Shown here: in pieces, positions 25,699 to 36,415 of the stretch | Layout: each line of letters starts with the position of its first letter | How positions within the stretch are numbered: the stretch's first letter is position 1 | Origin: Carya illinoinensis | Taxonomy: Eukaryota; Streptophyta; Magnoliopsida; Fagales; Juglandaceae | Direction: 5' to 3' | DNA: 64,000 bases | NCBI RefSeq assembly: GCF_018687715.1 | Contig: NC_056760.1 | Coordinates: 4,563,501-4,627,500, forward strand | Translations under genes and position numbers: made by a program | The notes under the pieces: generated by a model | Database searches by the model: none | The model's input: only the letters and a program-made list of their open reading frames with translations | What the model was told of the DNA's origin: nothing

Positions 25699-26711
25699 TC
25701 CATCATCTTGAAAACGATAGGGCTCGGAATAGGCTTATCAACTTTTGAGATTTTATCTCGTCTAATTAGGGATTGTTTACAGCTGTATGTATACCATCAT
25801 CGATCTTTCCCCCTTTTTGTTAGTCCTTCTTGGGTTCGTTTGCTGTCGATCGGTGGATTTCCATCTAGTCTAGTACACCTATTCTCTGTGCGAGCTAGTA
25901 TCATGTTGTAATACATATATCAATTATGACCAGCATAGTATCATAATTCTACTACTTGATGTTCATCACCACAGCAAATTCTTCCGATTACATGATTTCC
26001 TTTTAACATTTCCATAAATTAATGAAGATTTTCTAATTTTTCTGAATCGTGAAATTCGACCAAGCCCCAAAAGTGTGTAGTAAATGGGCCATATTATATA
26101 TATTACTCCTGAAAAAATTAAAGGCATCATTTGACAAATAGAAGTAGTAGATTCAGAAGGAAGTGTGAGAGGTATTGGGGATGGAAACTCCGAGTAATTT
26201 GTACGGAGGCTAATGAGGGGATCAGTTGGTTGCTTGGACTAGAACAATTATAAGTCGAATGGTATAAATTTGGGCTGCCAAAGATGATTTAGGAATGCTT
26301 TATATGCATTTGAAATCCAATTGTTGAGATCCACTCTTGGGGGCCGGGGGTCCTATTTTACATTAATTTACAAACGCGCGCAGCCATTAATTAATTTAAT
26401 TAATTCCAAAATAACATAGAAGATAAGAGTATAAGATGGTGATGCATCCAAATCAGCTGGCTCTCTCATAGTCACGATTCTCATATGGACCACTCGACCC
26501 CTTTTCTGGCACAAATTAAAGAATGAGTACTTCGAGAGATTTGGGCAAACCCTCAAATTGGAAAAGGCCGTAGTACAGCAGATCGACAAGACCACACCCC
26601 GTTCACAAGAGTTATTGTTATTGCTCCCTCCACAATAGATTCGAACGTTGCAACTTATAATTTCTTAAAACAATACTTACCGAAAGTAGCCAAACAATTT
26701 ATTAAAGAGAA
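25699..26711. other. CYSTM 3' flank and spacer
   Basis: Probable 3' untranslated region followed by AT-rich spacer. No further gene is supported. The 75-residue frame at 26368-26595 (-) has no recognisable features. Confidence 0.5.
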
Positions 26712-26850
26712 ACACTACTTTGCCACCCGATGTGTAGTATCGCTCAAGTGTATCGCTTGTCATTTTAATTTTTTTACTTAATGATTAAAGAAGTGATTTT
26801 AAATATATTGATGTATTTTTTTAATTTTTAAAATGTGTGCTCAAGATCCT
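26712..26850. repeat. AT-rich element, family A (partial)
   Basis: Contains ACTTAATGATTAAAGAAGTG followed by ATTTTAAATATATTGATG, the conserved core also found (reverse orientation) near 11.88 kb and, more diverged, near 38.40 kb. It is flanked by short GC-richer ends (GCCACCCGATGTG on the left). 26851-27829 is spacer; a 35-codon open stretch ending at 27279 reads like a coding fragment but could not be identified. Confidence 0.55.
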
Positions 26851-27829
26851 CGCATCGATGAGTAGACAAAAGAAAGAAAAACTCCATGCAATGGAATTAT
26901 AAAATAACTGTGACTAACCAACGAAGATGCTAATTCTCAGATGGTTTCTGATAATGGGAACAGCTTGCTTCCTTCTCCAGTTTAATTTGTTATTAGAAAG
27001 GATCCTGTTAGGGTCCAATTCCCTTCAGCTTTGTTGTGCGCGTCCCAAAGGAAAACGCTTCCTCAATCTTGCTTGGAGAGCCGCAAGCTAACTCTTCTTT
27101 GTCATACGGAACCCTCGTGTGAGTGTTTATATGATAAAAAAACGAAGAAGCAAATGCTTGTAATGTAACACTTATCTGACTGTCAATCCGCCAAGGTTAA
27201 ATCAGTACAAAATCCTGTAAAAAATCAGATTGATGAGCTACTCAACAAGGTCTTTGTTGAGAGGATCCAGGGCAAGTAATTAATTTATCTCTCAACTGTA
27301 TAAGTGATAGCTCATTTATTGTCTGGTTCATAGCGGTCTGGAGATCTAGTTTAAAATTTTCTGCAGGTAACTAATAGTCAACACAATAACAATGCAAACA
27401 TGTCAATAACAATAAAGAAAAAAAAATGAGAATTAATTTCTCATTTATGAGTTAAAAATACAATAGGTTTAGGTAAATATCTTTCATAAGAGATGAACCA
27501 ACAGAGCTGGAAAATGATCTAAGCTACTCTAGTTCAGATAGTGATTGGCTTGTCTGAATGCATAATTAAACGAGCAGAGCAGAGCAGAGCTTGAACAAAA
27601 ATCTTACCACATACTCTTTTTCCAAGCCAAGCAACAAAAAATAAATATCATTTGAATACGTTCTTCATTTTGTCATGACTTCTTAAATACTTATCAACCT
27701 TACCAGGTAAGCTCAAGGTAAGCAGTTTCTGATACATCGTCATGAAAAATTTAAACTCAGAATGAGGTAGCATGTACGCATCCAAATGAGCATTTTTTTA
27801 GCAATTCTGAATTTCTTCCCATTATGACA

Positions 27830-27960
27830 TCTTGAAATGGGATGGAAATTGAATAAAATATTATATTTTAATATTATTCTTATTTTATAATTTGAGAAAA
27901 TTGAATTATTTATTATATTTTATATAAAATTTAAAAAAATTATAATAATAAAATGACAAA
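27830..27960. repeat. AT-rich dispersed repeat, family B
   Basis: Carries GAATAAAATATTATATTTTA, then TTGAGAAAATTGAATTATTT, then TATAAAATTTAAAAAAATTA: the same order as the copies at 9606 and 38590. Confidence 0.6.
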
Positions 27961-28184
27961 GTATTTTTTTAATTCAAACCTAACTGTAGGCGTTACACGT
28001 TTTCACCGACACAAAACTGATTTGAATAAATACGGGAATGATGCATGTTTGGGCCAGTTGGAAGGCCCCTTTATTTCTGTTACCCACAATTCAGCTGGGT
28101 TTGGGCTTCGATCTATCTTTCTCACCTATCTACTCAATATTTCTATACCATATACTCATTGAAGAAAAAAAATATATAAAAATA

Positions 28185-28375
28185 AACTTTGCTACTCATC
28201 ATTTTTCCACACCACACTTACTTTTTATTTTTTAAAATTTTTTCAAAATATTTTTTAATTACATTCTTTCTAAACTAATTGAATTTTTCTACTCATCATT
28301 CATTCATATACTATACATTTAATAAGAGATAAAAATTAAAAAATTATGTGTAGTAGTATGTATGTGGTGTGAGGA
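28185..28375. repeat. AT-rich dispersed repeat, family D
   Basis: CCACACCACACTTAC at the left and GTATGTGGTGTGAGG at the right form an imperfect terminal inverted repeat. The core has TCTAAACTAATTGAATTTTT and AATAAGAGATAAAAATTAAA, matching the copy at 535-700. It is MITE-like. Confidence 0.6.
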
Positions 28376-28810
28376 TAATGAATAGAGTTTTTCTAATTCC
28401 TAAAATCTCTGCCATTACCAAAAGCATTAATATAGCTAGTTTTCTAGGTACAACTGTCCCAAGAACACTGAGAACAGAAAAATCCCTTCAACAACGTAAT
28501 TATGCTACAAGGATCCTAGGCTCTTCAACCTCTAGTCCAGGTTCTTCCTCGGCTGAGTAGAAAGTTTCATCGTCTGAATCGTCAAGTTTCTCCATAAAAC
28601 TGTAAAGAGTCCACCTGTAATTTGGGTTACAATATGGGAAGCTTGGGTTTTCCCGATAATCCGTCTCAAGCAGGTGGGAAATTTCTAGCTATTTATTTGG
28701 ATGGCAAATTTTGTCCGAGGTGCACCATACAACATAAAGATGATACTGTACAGATAGCTTGCATATGTATATAAAATTAGCAACAACTCGACCCTGCACC
28801 AACAGCTAAG

Positions 28811-31800
28811 CTACGACATATACTCCCTTGATTGCCATCTCTCTTCATACCTCCCAAATGAGTAGGCCGTGGAAGGCACTTCACTCAAGTGTAAAGAGTC
28901 TGGTTCAATGCCATAGTCTGTTAGTGGTCTATGCTCGAGTACATCATCGTGCTCTTTCACAAAATCAGGAATCTCAACCTCTCCCTTCTTTATATCATCC
29001 CAAAGGTACTGCAGGCGACTTACGTACTTGATTTTCCAATATAAGCTACAAGAAGAATAGAGAATTTCAAACAAAACAAACGTTAAATCATCATAAATAA
29101 ATCACCAATCACATAGTAGTAATTGAAAAGTCTAGAATAATTTGTGCACTATTCTCATGTTAAACTACCAATCAGAAACATATTCATGGCCTGACTACAT
29201 GCTAAAATTTGAGTCTATGCCTTAAGGCGCCTTTTTAAACCAACTATGTGCAGGAGTTCCTTTTCCTTCTTCTTGTTGCTCGATATATCGTTCATACACA
29301 TTCTCTTTGTTTCTCAAGCCTACAGTCAGTTACAGACAGAGTTCGAAAAGGTCAAATATTTCTAATGAACTCTAGTGGCCACAATATTTCTAATGGCCAA
29401 GCCAGGGCATATGTCCTCCACAATTACTAACTTTCCATATCTTATTGTTACTAATTGCAGCCTACCCAACTTTCCAGGACTCTTGTTCTCTACTAAATTG
29501 CATTGGATACATTGTATAACTTACAGTTCTTTGATCTGAGTGCATAAAAAAATTGAACAGAAGTATTTGCATTAAGGTAATGCATAAATTTCAGAGACTT
29601 TATACGGATAAGGAGGAAAAAAATATCTATCTTGGAACATACTTCATTTACATTTACAATCTTTAGCATGATGCCTGGCTAGCTACTATATGTATGACCA
29701 TGGCAATAAAATCTTGCCTTTCTTGGGCTTTTGCCTATTCTTTTGATCAATAAAATCTTGTTTACCGATCAAAAAATGTATGGCCATGGCAACACTGATG
29801 CCTGGGCAACTTGTAAATCTAGAATGGTCACATAAAAAATAAAGCATGTTGCATACTTAAGAATAATGGTGATCAGGAGTCCCTATTCCTAGTCATTTAA
29901 AACACATCCTACTGAGAACTTGAGTGCAATGCAGGAATCTTTGAATAGCATGGTCAAACTTATTCTTATAACTTGTAAAATAAGGTTGTATTCTGAAACA
30001 TGATTTATAATTTCATGGTATTATTTTTGGTAAGTAATTTTAAACTTTTCAAGAATAAAACAAAATACTTACTCTCCACTTAGGAATAATCGGCCAAGAG
30101 TGGCAAAGACAAGCCTCGAACGAAGCCCAGGGTGAACAAAGTAAAGAGCTTGAAGCCTGTCCTTGATATCTGATGGAAGTTCTTCATAAATCCACCTCAA
30201 GATGGTTATTCCAGGGGAGTTGTCCTCCTTCTGCACGGTGCTATGCAGGTAAACAATGCAAAACGGCCCTTCTGACAATTCACTGCATATTTTGTGGAAA
30301 ATGTACTTCTTCAGTCGCTCCCCACTCACAACTGGAGCTGTATATCATAAATGAAAGCGGTAGCTCATAAGTGTATCAAAATAAAGAATAACCAATACCA
30401 GGAACAAAAAATTACTGAAATAAGAGACATTTTAGTTTACACTAAAAGAAAGAGAAGATCCTCACTTGCATCATTCGAAATACAATTGATTTCAAGCACA
30501 AAGAACCATATCACGTGATTTTCTTTTCAATGAACAAATGTACACCACCACCGAAACATCAAATAATACTTCAATTATGTCCATATTTATCGACAAATTA
30601 ATTTAGCTGATAAAATTAGAGTGGATGTATAAAAACTAAAGCTACATAGGAATAAATTGTACAAATGTGAGGAAAGTAATCACTGATAACCACTAGATAT
30701 GAAGAAGTGCCAGTTCCTCCAACCACCATGTGTCAGGAGTCAAAGAGGTTGCAGCTAATATGATTAGACAGGAAGGATAAAAAGAAAATTTGCATCCAGA
30801 CTGTTTTATAAAATGGGAAAGCAACCAAGTTAATGGATTATCTACATGACCCCAAGGACAACCATATGTTGAGTATTCAAAACTGTAGGAAAAAAAAAAA
30901 TACGAGAAAAGTAAGCGCTGACACGTGAAATTGTTGAATGACACGAGAAATTGTTGAATAATAACATCAGTAGAAACTGTTGAATAAGAACATCACTTCG
31001 AAGAAGGGGGAGGTAATATGAATTGGGAAAAAAAGGTGCCATATATCATCAAGAACATAGACTGCAACAGTGAGGAAGGTCAATTGAGTTCCAGGTGAAG
31101 AAGCTACAAGAATATATAGGAAACAGACTGGCCAAAAGTTTTTTTTTTTTTTAATAGGTAATAGGTTATTTTATTGAAATAAGGATGGGCATAGCCCAGG
31201 TACACTGGCCAAAAGTAAAAATAAGGACTTAGTACAGATACCCCAAGTTGTTTGGAATTTTTCAGTTGACTTGTATTCTTAATATTGCAAAACAATAATA
31301 GTTGTTTCCATGAAAGAGTAAAAAAAGTACGAATTCAGGTACCAGCTTCTGCCATTAACATATCAAACCATTACATGGAAAATTTTCCAATGTCACAAAT
31401 ACTAGGTGCTTTCTCAAATCCTTCACAAATATATATGTTTCCCATAAGCTCATAATGTTCATCCGTCTCCATATGCTATGACGACACTTTTAGAAACGAT
31501 CAATATTAAAATTACGCAAAAATATTGTTTGCACTTCGGGAACATGAAGCAGATAATAAAATATGTGAAGTAAAAGAAAAGGGTTCAAATCACATTTAGT
31601 GACCTTCCGCAAACACCACTTAAAGTCGGTTAATTTGCTTTTACTAATTAATCATAGCTTAACCGAAAGCAAAACTATTTTCCATTACACCACGAAAAAA
31701 AATTAAACCATATCAAAACCAACAAAACCTATGTGCAAAAGCAGCTTAAATTGTTGATAATCAAAACCAACTTAACCCGGATGCCAGAACAGCTAAAATT

Positions 31801-32260
31801 GTTGATGATAATACTCAAAGCTCAATTTAGACCACAGAGGAAAAATAACAATACCGATGTTATTTCAGAAAGAACCAAATCCAATTTCCAAATAGCTCAA
31901 AATAATAAAAATCACTAAAGAAAGCCAATAATAATTTAATATCGTACAGAAAAAACCAAATGACTTTAAAAAGTCAAGACGAAGCAACAAGCGAGAGAGA
32001 TGCTGGTCAGTTTGTTTACCGGGAAAGTACTTTCCGACAATACGATAAATTCGGTTCCCATGCTTGTCGGAGCCTTGGAGGCGAAAGAACTGGAGGAGAT
32101 CAAGATCGGAGAAGTCTTCGTCGGGAGAGAGATACTGAGAGCAATCGTGCCAGTTCTCTTGCTCCTCTTCTCCTTCTTGGTGAGACAAGAAGGGACGGGC
32201 GTCTATGCCCAGATCCGAGGCCAGCACCACCACCGAGAATTCGTCCGATGAGGCTGCCAT
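28811..32260 (-). CDS. Divergent CRAL-TRIO (SEC14/GDAP2-like) lipid-binding domain protein
   Basis: Three exons on the minus strand: 32260-32020, 30337-30073 and 29045-28811, with matching phases, giving 246 residues. The start MAASSDEFSVVV is the ATG nearest a Ser/Glu-rich N-terminus; longer upstream frames are fortuitous. Residues from about 66 onward form a CRAL-TRIO_2-type domain: GNRIYRIVGKYFPA, VVSGERLKKYIFHKI, FCIVYLHSTVQKEDNSPG, LRWIYEELPSDIKDRLQALY and YFVHPGLRSRLVFATLGR, ending with YLWDDIKKGEVEIPDFV and HRPLTDYGIEPD. Plant members of this family are single-domain relatives of the C-terminal part of animal GDAP2 and are presumed to bind a hydrophobic ligand; the true ligand is unknown. 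The first acceptor was set at the CAG ending at 30338 because it restores the family's FPA-x-VV sequence. The introns hold two short retro-insertions. Confidence 0.9.
29690..29792 (+). mobile_element. Very short retro-insertion with 17-bp target-site duplication
   Basis: ATGTATGRCCATGGCAA occurs at 29690-29706 and 29776-29792 (one A/G mismatch). Between them, 29707-29775 ends in a short A-run and contains CCTATTCTTTTGATCAATAA, then ACCGATCAAAAA, typical of plant LINE/SINE 3' ends. This is a 69-bp extremely 5'-truncated insertion in intron 2 of the CRAL-TRIO gene, on the opposite strand to that gene. Confidence 0.8.
31127..31215 (-). mobile_element. Very short retro-insertion with 12-13-bp target-site duplication
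   Basis: ACTGGCCAAAAG is present at 31127-31138 and 31204-31215. The 65-bp insert (31139-31203) starts with 14 T (poly-A on the minus strand) and reads, on the minus strand, CCTGGGCTATGCCC, then TTTCAATAAAATAACC before the A tail. It is the tail of a LINE/SINE, inserted in intron 1 of the CRAL-TRIO gene. Confidence 0.88.
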
Positions 32261-33447
32261 CTCTGTTTTCTCACACTTTCTCGCTCTTTGGTTCGGTTTT
32301 CTATTCCTCTTTTCGCCTGGTGGAAAGTTGGACGGGGATGGGGGTGGTGCGTGGAACAAGATGGACGCTTTTGATTGGCGGAAACAAGCAACGGTCAAGA
32401 TAGTCGTGTGTACTTCACCACATCCTATGATCGCAAGCTTCATGAGCATATATACCCTCAATAATTGAGATAAGGTTATTGCCTATGTTGTTTGTACGAA
32501 TTTTTATTTTTATTTTTTTAAAATATATATCTGTCATTTAAAATAAAATTACAGAGATTAGTTTTCGTGTTATTTTGTGAGAGTGATCTAATTTATTAAA
32601 AATATATTTTGATTGAAAAATATTTTCGATATGGTTTTATTAAAATTTAATAAAATAAGTGATCTATAGAAATTATATTTTTTAGAAATTAATTTATATA
32701 TACTTTTTTCATTTCTTTTGACAAAAAAAAAGTTTTTGAAGAATACGAGGCGAATAGCTCCAAACCCATGATTGAAAAAAATTGACTTGTTTTGTTAGGC
32801 AGTTTAAATTGTTTTATTAAAAATTAAATAAAATATTATTAAATTATAATTTTTTTATTTTTAAATTAAAAAAATTAAATTATTTATAATATTTTATATG
32901 AGAATTTAAAAAAAATATTATTAAAAATAAAATAAAATATTATTATAATATAATTTTTATTTTAAAATTTAAAAATTAAATTATTTATAATTTTTTTATG
33001 AAAATTTAAAAAAAATTAAATAATTATATAAAATGAGATAAAATAGTTGAATTTTACGTGAGACTAACAAAAATTGTCAAACTTCCCAGTCAAAAGAATG
33101 TAATCCAAAAAATAAAAAACATGAAAACTCTGGAACAGAAGGCGGAAAGAACTAAGAAGGAGGAGAGAGATGAAAATCCTATTAATTGGGAATTACTTTA
33201 ATGTTGAGGGATTGATTAATCAGGAAGTTCAGGAGCAAACGACAAGCAGATCAAAATCCCCTAAGTTTTAGTTGGAAAATGGCCTCAAATTGTTATCACG
33301 GTAGACCCACCTACGTTTGTCGGCGAGGACAGGCCACACATGCTTTACCATTACCAAATCTCTCGGAGAGCACCTTTGCTTCGGATAGTTGGGCTTCCAA
33401 AATGCTTCTCTCTCTCTCTCTCTTTCTCTATCTCTCTCTAATTCGGG
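32261..33447. other. Divergent intergenic region between CRAL-TRIO gene and LCYB
   Basis: Head-to-head spacer. It contains a family B repeat block (see 32800-33060) and, nearer LCYB, a CT-run (33408-33437) that probably lies in the LCYB leader. ORFs on the plus strand at 31960-32468 only mirror the first CRAL-TRIO exon. Confidence 0.5.
32800..33060. repeat. AT-rich dispersed repeat, family B (two degenerate copies)
   Basis: AAATAAAATATTATTAAATT, then TTAAATTATTTATAATATTT, then TATGAGAATTTAAAAAAAAT appear twice in a row (about 32820-32925 and 32930-33030). Confidence 0.55.
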
Positions 33448-33755
33448 GTAAGTCATCATCAGTATCTATTGCATCCGTGAATTGCTTTCAGTTCTAGTAT
33501 TTCTTTGTAGAACATCTTGTGCTTTGTATGGGAATTCGTTGATTCTTCTGAAAAGTTTTTGAACTCGTTTCAGTTTCTCAGTTTTCCTGTTTTTTATGCT
33601 CGAGTTCTTGCCGCCAGTTGATGATACTCTGAGTTTCAGTTTAGACTAACTCGTAATTGTGTGGCTTCGGGAGTTGAGAATTTGAATTGGAGGTATTGCT
33701 CGGACTCATATCGCCTTTCTGGATTTTGTGGTGACCAAATCAAGATTTTAGGCAG
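33448..33755 (+). other. Possible intron in the LCYB 5' untranslated region
   Basis: A strong donor GGG|GTAAGT at 33448 is followed by a T-rich stretch and the acceptor TTTTAGGCAG ending at 33755, 26 bp before the ATG. A second AG lies at 33776-33777. This is inferred from splice signals only. Confidence 0.4.
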
Positions 33756-33781
33756 ATATCTGAAACCCATATTTTAGTTAC

Positions 33782-35296
33782 ATGGATACGTTACTCAAAA
33801 CACCTAACAAGCTTGGATTTTTGCACCCACTTCTTGGGTTTCCTGAAAAAATGAGTAATTCAAGCTCTTCAAAACTTCAAAACCAGGAGTTTAGATTTGG
33901 TCCCAAGAAGTCTCATCTCAAACTGGTTAGAAATGGTTTTGTAAAGGCTAGTACCGGTGCTCTTTTGGAGCTTGTTCCAGAAACTAAGAAGGAGAATCTT
34001 GATTTTGAGCTTCCTATGTATGACCCATCAAAGGGTCTTGTGGTGGACTTAGCAGTTGTGGGAGGTGGTCCTGCAGGTCTGGCTGTTGCGCAGCAAGTCT
34101 CTGAGGCAGGGCTTTCAGTTTGTGCGATTGACCCATCTCCTAAATTAATTTGGCCCAATAATTATGGTGTTTGGGTGGATGAATTTGAGGCCATGGACTT
34201 GCTTGATTGTCTTGATACTACCTGGTCTGGTGCTGTTGTGTTCATTGATGATCAATCAAAGAAAGACCTTGGCAGACCTTATGGAAGGGTTAATAGGAAG
34301 CAGCTGAAGTCAAAAATGCTGCAAAAATGCATATTAAATGGTGTCAAGTTTCACCAAGCTAAAGTTATCAAGGTTATCCACGAGGAGTCCAAGTCTTTGT
34401 TGATTTGCAATGATGGTGTCACAGTTCAGGCTGCTGTGGTTCTTGATGCCACTGGCTTTTCGAGATGCCTTGTTCAGTATGATAAGCCCTATAATCCTGG
34501 ATACCAAGTGGCTTATGGGATTTTAGCTGAGGTTGAAGAACACCCGTTTGATGTGGATAAAATGGTTTTTATGGACTGGAGAGATTCACATCTGAACAAT
34601 GATATAAAGCTTAAAGAGGGAAACAGTAAGATCCCCACCTTCCTATATGCAATGCCCTTTTCGGCCAACAGGATATTTCTTGAAGAAACTTCCCTGGTAG
34701 CTCGACCTGGAATGCCAATGAAAGATATCCAAGAAAGAATGGTGGCAAGATTGAGGTACCTGGGCATAAAAGTGAAAAGCATTGAGGAAGATGAGCATTG
34801 TGTCATTCCGATGGGTGGGCCCCTTCCAGTGCTCCCTCAAAGAGTTGTTGGAATTGGTGGTACTGCCGGGATGGTGCACCCCTCAACTGGTTATATGGTA
34901 GCAAGGACTCTAGCAGCAGCTCCAATTGTTGCAAATTCCATAGTTCGATACCTTGGTTCTGATAGAAACTTTTCATGCAATGAATTGTCTTCAGAAGTTT
35001 GGAAAGACTTATGGCCCATAGAGAGGAGGAGACAGAGGGAGTTCTTCTGTTTTGGTATGGATATTCTTTTAAAGCTCGACTTACCAGGTACAAGGAGGTT
35101 TTTTGATGCTTTTTTTGATCTAGAACCTCGCTATTGGCATGGATTCTTGTCATCTCGACTGTTTCTTCCTGAGCTTATATATTTTGGGCTTTCCCTGTTC
35201 TCTCATGCTTCTAATACTTCTAGAATAGAGATTATGGGAAAGGGAACTGTTCCTTTGGTAAACATGATCAACAACTTGATACAAGACAGAAATTAA
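33782..35296 (+). CDS. LCYB: Lycopene beta-cyclase, chloroplastic
   Basis: An intronless 504-residue frame, the usual size and structure for plant LCYB. It converts lycopene to gamma- and beta-carotene at the plastid membrane. Residues 1 to about 80 form a Ser/Lys-rich transit-peptide region. The Rossmann FAD-binding motif DLAVVGGGPAGLAVAQQVSE starts at 89, followed by the plant cyclase signature NNYGVWVDEFE (126 on). The FLEET motif, whose Glu residues are needed for cyclisation, is at 299-303. The C-terminal half shows MGGPLPVLPQRVVGIGGTAG (344 on) and MVHPSTGYMVARTL. Beta rather than epsilon identity rests on overall similarity to LCYB; the chromoplast-type paralogue (CYCB/NSY) is less likely. 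No breaks are seen. The leader may contain an intron. Confidence 0.96.
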   Translation: MDTLLKTPNKLGFLHPLLGFPEKMSNSSSSKLQNQEFRFGPKKSHLKLVRNGFVKASTGALLELVPETKKENLDFELPMYDPSKGLVVDLAVVGGGPAGLAVAQQVSEAGLSVCAIDPSPKLIWPNNYGVWVDEFEAMDLLDCLDTTWSGAVVFIDDQSKKDLGRPYGRVNRKQLKSKMLQKCILNGVKFHQAKVIKVIHEESKSLLICNDGVTVQAAVVLDATGFSRCLVQYDKPYNPGYQVAYGILAEVEEHPFDVDKMVFMDWRDSHLNNDIKLKEGNSKIPTFLYAMPFSANRIFLEETSLVARPGMPMKDIQERMVARLRYLGIKVKSIEEDEHCVIPMGGPLPVLPQRVVGIGGTAGMVHPSTGYMVARTLAAAPIVANSIVRYLGSDRNFSCNELSSEVWKDLWPIERRRQREFFCFGMDILLKLDLPGTRRFFDAFFDLEPRYWHGFLSSRLFLPELIYFGLSLFSHASNTSRIEIMGKGTVPLVNMINNLIQDRN

Positions 35297-36415
35297 GTTG
35301 ACTAGGAATTGGATACCCGTGTGTTTTATGCTTATTGTTTTGACATAGCCACTACTTGAAGTTTTACTTACTGTTGCTAATAATTTTGTATACGATAAAT
35401 CCATGTGGAATAATTGCCATGCAATTACTCATTACATGCATTTCTTCCTGGAGTGGTGATTCTTTGTGAGAAAGGAGTTCTCAAAAGTCTGGGATGTCTA
35501 TTTATTTTTTAATGTATCCATACACTCAGGCAAATATGTTTATATTTAATATGTTCATGTACAGCATTAGAGGCTATATTCATTTGTCTTTTGGCTACTC
35601 ATCTGGCTTGATAAGAATAAAAGGACTGTTGTGCTGTTTGAAACCTTTCAGATTATTTTAGTGACAGCAATGTCATCAAGTTATTAAACGTGACTGCTTT
35701 TACCAACATAGAAGAACTTCATCTTCAATAATCTTTTTCCCAACAAGATAGGAAGATGACCAGAGTCCGTTTCTTAGGAGAGTGGGCTATAGACAAGAAA
35801 GGCTGGGCATCATAACTTAGATTAAGAAAATTTCGTAATTGAGTAGGTTTAGCATGTGTCAGGTAATGAGAGTATGGGAAATACGGCTTGCTGTTAGGCT
35901 GATATAGGCTTGGGATGCATGGAGAGATTCGCAAATGAGGATGAAAGCAGTCGTTTTTGTGAATGATTTCTCTCTTTCTTCGCAAGATAGAAGTGACTGA
36001 AACATCTAATTTATAATACATCAAATAGTCCATGCACATGTGGGAATTCATTTATGATGCAGAGTCAAAATCTTGTGGGTATCTTGGTTGGACTATTTAT
36101 GCTTTTGAAACTGGCACCTCTGGTGAAAATTCATCCATTTGCAATCTAATGACGCTGCACTAGAGAGACAGAAGTACTCCCACCACATTCACTTTTATTT
36201 AAACCTCACATTTAAAATCTGGCACATACGTTAGTTTCACACACATCACATCAATTAAGACATCATAAATCGCACACATCACATCAATTAAGACATATCA
36301 TAAACACACTCCGAATTCTTTGTAGACCGACTTACAGCTTTCCATGGGTCGAGAATGTACCTGAGAGGACCTATATATTTGCACTCACGAGGAGTGCAGA
36401 ACTCCAGTTGGGGAG
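35297..36415. other. LCYB 3' flank and spacer
   Basis: Probable LCYB 3' untranslated region (AATAAAAGG near 35617), then spacer. A 24-bp direct repeat CACACATCACATCAATTAAG + ACAT is present at 36240-36263 and 36273-36296. No gene is seen; the 108-residue minus-strand frame at 35725-36051 has no family features. Confidence 0.5.

Noticed and set aside
27166..27279. Short coding-looking stretch reading ...NPVKNQIDELLNKVFVERIQGK then stop
   Set aside because: Only about 37 codons after a stop, no identifiable exon upstream, no family recognised; could be a gene fragment, but not supportable.
31960..32468. Three plus-strand ORFs over the first CRAL-TRIO exon
   Set aside because: They are antisense shadows of the real exon 32020-32260 and its flank.
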